Source: an uncultured Chthonomonas sp.
GTDB taxonomy: Bacteria; Armatimonadota; Chthonomonadetes; Chthonomonadales; CAJBBX01
Assembly (NCBI GenBank): GCA_903886985.1
Contig: CAISOI010000670.1
Span: 1 to 26,972 of the forward strand
Length of the DNA stretch: 26,972 nucleotides
Reading direction: 5' to 3'
A program made the position numbers and the translations under genes. Below the pieces are notes generated by a model. The model saw nothing but the letters and a program-made list of their open reading frames with translations, made no database searches and had not been told where the DNA came from. This document shows, in pieces, positions 24,464 to 26,972 of the stretch; within the stretch, counting starts at the first letter, position 1, and every line of letters starts with the position of its first letter.

Positions 24464-25990
24464 CTATTTGGCTGCCTTTTGCTTTGAAATCATTCGGGAA
24501 GTGATCCAATCACCCATGATCGTCAAGGCAGCCGGACTGATTGTCTCTTCGATAGTGGCATATTCACTCGGCGCACCTGTTTTGCAGGTTTGGAAAAGGT
24601 GGTTAAGTCCAGAGAGGATCTTGGTTGTGTAATCCTTGTTTCCCGCCTCTTTCAGATACTTATTTATGGCATCAATATCTTGTTGTGGTGGAACCTGAAG
24701 ATCCTTTGAGCCGTTCAATGCCAAAACCGGACACTTTACCTTTTTCAATGCTGTTGACGGGTCAAGTGTAAAGAAATATCGAAACCACTTACTTCCAACC
24801 GATGCCATCTGCAATTTCACAAAGCTATCACGAGTACCGACCGCCTTCTTCTCAGTATCCGACAAGGCATCATAGATATTTGCCAACTTCTCGGTAATCT
24901 TTTCCGCGAATTTAGCATCATCCTTCTCTTCACGGATGATTTTATAAAGCGGTTCGCTCTTCTTTGCCTGCATCTCAATTGTGGATTCAGGAATGCCGGA
25001 AGCCTTCAAAATGAGTTTTGACTGAAGCTGAATAATCTGCTCACCGACGAGCCCAGGTCCCGCCATCATCACCACGAATGCAACATCCTTGCTCCGCGAT
25101 GCAGCCATAGGTCCAATCAACCCACCTTCGCTATGTCCGATGAGTCCAATTTTGTGCGGATCAATCTCTTTTTGCGTCTTGAGGAAGTTGACTCCGGTCA
25201 GAACATCGCCAACAAAATCCTCAGTCGTCGAATTTGGAGTATTTCCTGTGGAACCACCAACTCCTCGATCGTCAACGCGAAGGACAGCAACTCCTCGCCG
25301 TGTCAAATAGTCGGAGATAACAAGAAAGGGCTTATGCCCCAGAAGCTCTTCATTTCGGTCTTGTGCTCCAGAACCTGTGATCATCAACGCTACCGGAAAG
25401 GGACCTTTGCCCTTTGGGATAGTCAATGTACCAGCAAGCCTGATTCCCCCAGCGGCATTAAGATACGAGACTTCGCGTTGAGTATAAGGAAAAGGCGGTT
25501 TCGGCTCTTGGGGACGCTTTGGTTTTACAATTTCCGCGGCTTTCTGCACCCTCGCCATCTCGAGTGGAAGATCGGCTCCGTTTTGGGTGAATATACCTTC
25601 AATGGACTTTCCTGATTTTGCCAGTCTGCCCACATATCCCGCCTTCAATGCAGCCATGTCAATCTTAAGGGTTCGGTCTTCAAATGTTGTTGAGGTCGTG
25701 GGAATTCCCTTAGCACCCTGATCGGGGCTGTCCATCGTGGTAACGTATGTCCCATCCGCTTTCCTAGATATGTGAAAAACGACTCGCAACTTCGTCCCTT
25801 GTACTGCTATGGTGCCTTCAAAAATCCCCGTGACGTCCGAATCTTGAATTCCTGAAAGTGTGGCTGTGGAAGCATTTTCAAGTGTAAGTATCGGTATTGC
25901 CAACATCGGCGTTTGAACTACGATTTCTGTGAAAAGTGCGGCTACAATAACTGCTCCACCTTTAGCGATCTGCTTATTACGGCTTAACAT
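24464..25990 (-). CDS. Secreted alpha/beta hydrolase with an N-terminal beta-barrel-like domain
   Basis: The 508-residue protein has an N-terminal hydrophobic export signal (about 10-33). A small beta-rich domain (about 50-147) follows, with the motif FEGTIAVQGTKLRVVFHISR, a TMDSPDQGAKGIP block and IEGIFTQNGADLPLEMARV. This domain often precedes such hydrolases. A Pro/Lys linker (150-168) leads to the alpha/beta hydrolase fold. The catalytic triad is probably Ser287 in GHSEGG, Asp430 in NGSKDLQVPP and His464 in GLNHLF. VDDRGVGGSTG (239-249) is the oxyanion-side block of the serine aminopeptidase/acyl-esterase branch. The substrate (ester or peptide) is unknown. AGGAG lies six bases before the ATG. 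It is followed by a terminator-like hairpin, so it may be a one-gene unit. Confidence 0.85.
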   Translation of the reverse strand: MLSRNKQIAKGGAVIVAALFTEIVVQTPMLAIPILTLENASTATLSGIQDSDVTGIFEGTIAVQGTKLRVVFHISRKADGTYVTTMDSPDQGAKGIPTTSTTFEDRTLKIDMAALKAGYVGRLAKSGKSIEGIFTQNGADLPLEMARVQKAAEIVKPKRPQEPKPPFPYTQREVSYLNAAGGIRLAGTLTIPKGKGPFPVALMITGSGAQDRNEELLGHKPFLVISDYLTRRGVAVLRVDDRGVGGSTGNTPNSTTEDFVGDVLTGVNFLKTQKEIDPHKIGLIGHSEGGLIGPMAASRSKDVAFVVMMAGPGLVGEQIIQLQSKLILKASGIPESTIEMQAKKSEPLYKIIREEKDDAKFAEKITEKLANIYDALSDTEKKAVGTRDSFVKLQMASVGSKWFRYFFTLDPSTALKKVKCPVLALNGSKDLQVPPQQDIDAINKYLKEAGNKDYTTKILSGLNHLFQTCKTGAPSEYATIEETISPAALTIMGDWITSRMISKQKAAK

Positions 25991-26331
25991 TCTTATCTCC
26001 TGAATCTAAAATCTCAATCTTCTAAGTGCGTTTACGATGACGGATGGAACTCTAATCAGGTTTCGTGAAGTGGATACCTTAACAACATGCCTACAAATAG
26101 TTTCGACCGATCTTTTATATTTGCAAGGAATCTCATACTTGCATCATGGGTTGTTGTTCGCGACTCAAAAAAATGGTCCGACTCCCGAAGGGGATCGAAC
26201 CTTTGATATTATTCGCCTCTTAGACAACTAAAGGATGCGTGAGAAAAGGGGGGAATCAGAAACTATATAAATGATTATTGCAATAAGAACTGAGGCACTC
26301 TCTCTTAGATTACTAAAACGAAAGAGTCGAA
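25991..26331. other. Non-coding gap between the cold-shock gene and the hydrolase gene
   Basis: This 341-base stretch holds no gene I can support. It contains a tRNA-like remnant (26174-26238), a 12-base palindrome TTATTGCAATAA (26275-26286), and a loose hairpin just after the cold-shock stop (ACTCT 26297-26301 with AGAGT 26323-26327, inner TTAG/CTAA) without a T-run. The hydrolase promoter should lie in its left half, but no good -35/-10 pair stands out. A short plus-strand frame (26037-26231) reads the antisense of the tRNA-like part. Confidence 0.5.
26174..26238 (-). pseudogene. tRNA-like remnant (T-arm, CCA and T-run; anticodon arm missing)
   Basis: On the minus strand AAAGG-TTCGATC-CCCTT (complement of 26188-26204) looks like a TpsiC arm with one stem mismatch. 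It is followed by GGAGTCGGACCA ending in CCA (complement of 26174-26176) and seven T (26167-26173), as at the end of a tRNA gene. Upstream, CCTTTAGTTGTCTAAGAGG resembles a D-arm region. Only about 65 bases separate the parts, no 7-loop anticodon arm is visible, and no perfect acceptor partner is found; GATTCCC at 26251-26257 pairs with GGGAGTC only with a G-T. It may be a decayed tRNA or a chance terminator (GATCCC-CTTC-GGGAGTC plus T-run). Confidence 0.3.
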
Positions 26332-26535
26332 CTATGCTCCAAGTTGAACATTAGATGCTTGCGGACCTTTTGCGCCATCTACAACCTCGAACGTAACTGG
26401 CTGACCTTCGCTGAGAGATTTGAAGCCATCAGATTGGATCGCACTAAAGTGGACGAAGATGTCTTTACCATCTGAAGTCTCGATAAAGCCGTAACCCTTC
26501 GCGTCGTTAAACCACTTAACTTTTCCCGATGCCAT
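26332..26535 (-). CDS. Cold-shock protein, CspA family
   Basis: A 67-residue OB-fold protein that binds single-stranded RNA and DNA and melts RNA structure in the cold or in general growth. RNA-binding motif RNP1 is KGYGFI and RNP2 is IFVHF, with MASGKVKWFNDAKGYGF as the typical N-terminus. The length is standard. The ATG at 26535 is chosen because the family starts there and AAGGAGG lies ten bases upstream. A longer frame to 26580 begins with TTG inside the leader. A near-consensus promoter and a structured leader of about 80 bases precede the gene, as in many csp genes whose leaders control translation. It is a single-gene unit. Confidence 0.96.
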   Translation of the reverse strand: MASGKVKWFNDAKGYGFIETSDGKDIFVHFSAIQSDGFKSLSEGQPVTFEVVDGAKGPQASNVQLGA

Positions 26536-26570
26536 TGCGGTATATCCTCCTTGCTTATTACCACTTGCAT

Positions 26571-26593
26571 CTCCAAACAATCGTTGTTTGGAG
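26571..26593 (-). promoter_or_regulatory. Perfect hairpin in the cold-shock gene 5' leader
   Basis: CTCCAAACAA (26571-26580) and TTGTTTGGAG (26584-26593) form a perfect 10-base-pair stem with a 3-base loop. It lies between the predicted promoter and the Shine-Dalgarno of the cold-shock gene, so it would be in the untranslated leader of the mRNA. It could affect mRNA stability or temperature-dependent translation; that role is inference. Confidence 0.65.
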
Positions 26594-26604
26594 TTTCTGG
26601 AAGC

Positions 26605-26616
26605 TGAGTTAACTCA
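26605..26616. promoter_or_regulatory. 12-base palindrome near the predicted csp transcription start
   Basis: TGAGTTAACTCA is a perfect palindrome lying 9 bases downstream of the predicted -10 box, at or just after the expected transcription start. Its position suits an operator or the 5' end of a structured leader. No known regulator is assigned. Confidence 0.35.
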
Positions 26617-26624
26617 ACCGCGCC

Positions 26625-26653
26625 ATTTTAACACGGCGACCTTAGATTGTCAA
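26625..26653 (-). promoter_or_regulatory. Sigma-70-type promoter of the cold-shock gene
   Basis: On the minus strand TTGACA (complement of 26648-26653, perfect -35) is followed after exactly 17 bases by TAAAAT (complement of 26625-26630, five of six bases of the -10 consensus). The start would be near 26618, giving a leader of about 80 bases to the ATG at 26535. It is the best promoter in the window. Confidence 0.8.
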
Positions 26654-26667
26654 TATAGCAATCTAAG
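26641..26667. repeat. Inverted repeat overlapping the csp -35 box and the end of the upstream gene
   Basis: CTTAGATTG (26641-26649) and CAATCTAAG (26659-26667) are perfect 9-base arms with a 9-base spacer. The TTGACA of the csp promoter lies across the loop and one arm, and the stop codon of the upstream gene (26663-26665) is in the other arm. It may be a repressor site, or the terminator stem of the upstream gene without a T-run. Confidence 0.5.
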
Positions 26668-26972
26668 CGTGGCTAATATATGTGGATTCAACCGGCCAAC
26701 GAACTCCGGAACCGGGCTTATTCGCATCGGATGGCTTTAAAGGTTTGTCCGAAGGTTTTGGGTCCGAACCACTTTCGGGGGTTGGATTAGTAGTTTGGGT
26801 ATCGTCTTTAAGTTTGTCGGTGGCAGGAGTGGAGTTCGTATTTGTTTTAGGATGTTTTGGAGACTTCTGTCTCTTCTTTCCAGATACATTTTGTTCCCGC
26901 ATATGGTTAGGATCGGGAGTATTGATATTAAGAGCAACCCGCCTGTCTGCAAAGAACAATCGCTTGATCGTC
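26663..26972 (-). CDS. C-terminal low-complexity tail of an unknown protein (partial, start outside window)
   Basis: The frame is open to the window edge, giving about 102 residues; an internal TTG at 26959 is probably not the start. The sequence begins TIKRLFFADRRVALNINTP and then becomes a Lys/Pro/Thr/Ser/Asp-rich disordered tail (for example KPSDKPLKPSDANKPGSG), ending VRWPVESTYISHA. Such tails occur at the C-terminus of wall-associated or DNA-binding proteins and of penicillin-binding proteins. I do not recognise the family. It is likely a real coding end because the frame stays open through this biased composition and the csp promoter starts right after it. Confidence 0.5.
   Translation of the reverse strand, partial: TIKRLFFADRRVALNINTPDPNHMREQNVSGKKRQKSPKHPKTNTNSTPATDKLKDDTQTTNPTPESGSDPKPSDKPLKPSDANKPGSGVRWPVESTYISHA

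Noticed and set aside
26037..26231. A 64-codon plus-strand frame in the gap
   Set aside because: Its end (GPTPEGDRT...) is the kind of sequence produced by reading a tRNA-like element in antisense. No ribosome-binding site or family is recognised.
26174..26535. A tmRNA whose 3' end would be the CCA-ending tRNA-like part
   Set aside because: A normal tmRNA of about 350 bases would have to overlap the cold-shock gene, and no tag-peptide frame or matching 5' acceptor strand was found.

Overview
This window looks like a chromosomal core region of a diderm (outer-membrane) bacterium. The strongest reason is an almost uninterrupted leftward (minus-strand) run of genes from about 25990 down to 970. 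It encodes outer-membrane protein assembly (TamB-like protein, BamA, OmpH/Skp, a Skp-like lipoprotein), lipid A synthesis (LpxD, LpxC, FabZ, LpxA, LpxB, LpxK, an LpxL-type acyltransferase), Kdo transfer (KdtA), lipid A flipping (MsbA), a DUF374 acyltransferase and a heptosyltransferase-like enzyme. The bamA-ompH-lpxD-lpxC-fabZ-lpxA order, the frequent TTG/GTG starts, the LuxR/ATPase-type regulator tail and the Ig-like secreted protein would suit Armatimonadota or a related diderm lineage outside Proteobacteria. This placement is an inference and was not tested. I see no phage, transposase, CRISPR array or rRNA.

Layout. 1-291 (+) is the C-terminus of a large regulator/ATPase, closed by a hairpin terminator. 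452-892 (+) is a small secreted beta-sandwich protein. 970-2493 (-) holds aat and a membrane diguanylate cyclase with its own extended -10 promoter. 2632-16263 (-) is the LPS/lipid A block read from ompH down to the GT9 glycosyltransferase. Most junctions are short or overlapping, which implies an operon with translational coupling. 16342-18210 is bamA. 18318-18896 is an ECF sigma factor. 19005-24362 is a giant TamB-like translocation/assembly protein. 24464-25990 is a secreted alpha/beta hydrolase. 25991-26331 is a non-coding gap with a tRNA-like remnant. 26332-26535 is a cold-shock protein with a near-consensus promoter and a structured 5' leader. 26663-26972 is the low-complexity tail of a gene that runs off the edge.

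How the genes fit together. LpxA, LpxC, LpxD, LpxB and LpxK build the lipid A precursor; KdtA adds Kdo; the LpxL-like enzyme adds a secondary acyl chain; the GT9 enzyme probably extends the core; MsbA flips the product. BamA, OmpH and TamB build the outer membrane that receives it. FabZ supplies fatty acids and competes with LpxC for 3-hydroxyacyl-ACP. The ECF sigma gene between tamB and bamA is a reasonable candidate for envelope-linked control. The UDP-2,3-diacylglucosamine hydrolase (LpxH/LpxI/LpxG) is not in the cluster.

I did not find a clearly new biological system. The best candidates for a second look are the lipoprotein with a Skp-like tail, the roughly 65-residue insertion in LpxB, terminator-like hairpins placed directly at the starts of bamA and tamB, the cold-shock gene's promoter and leader, and the tRNA-like remnant.
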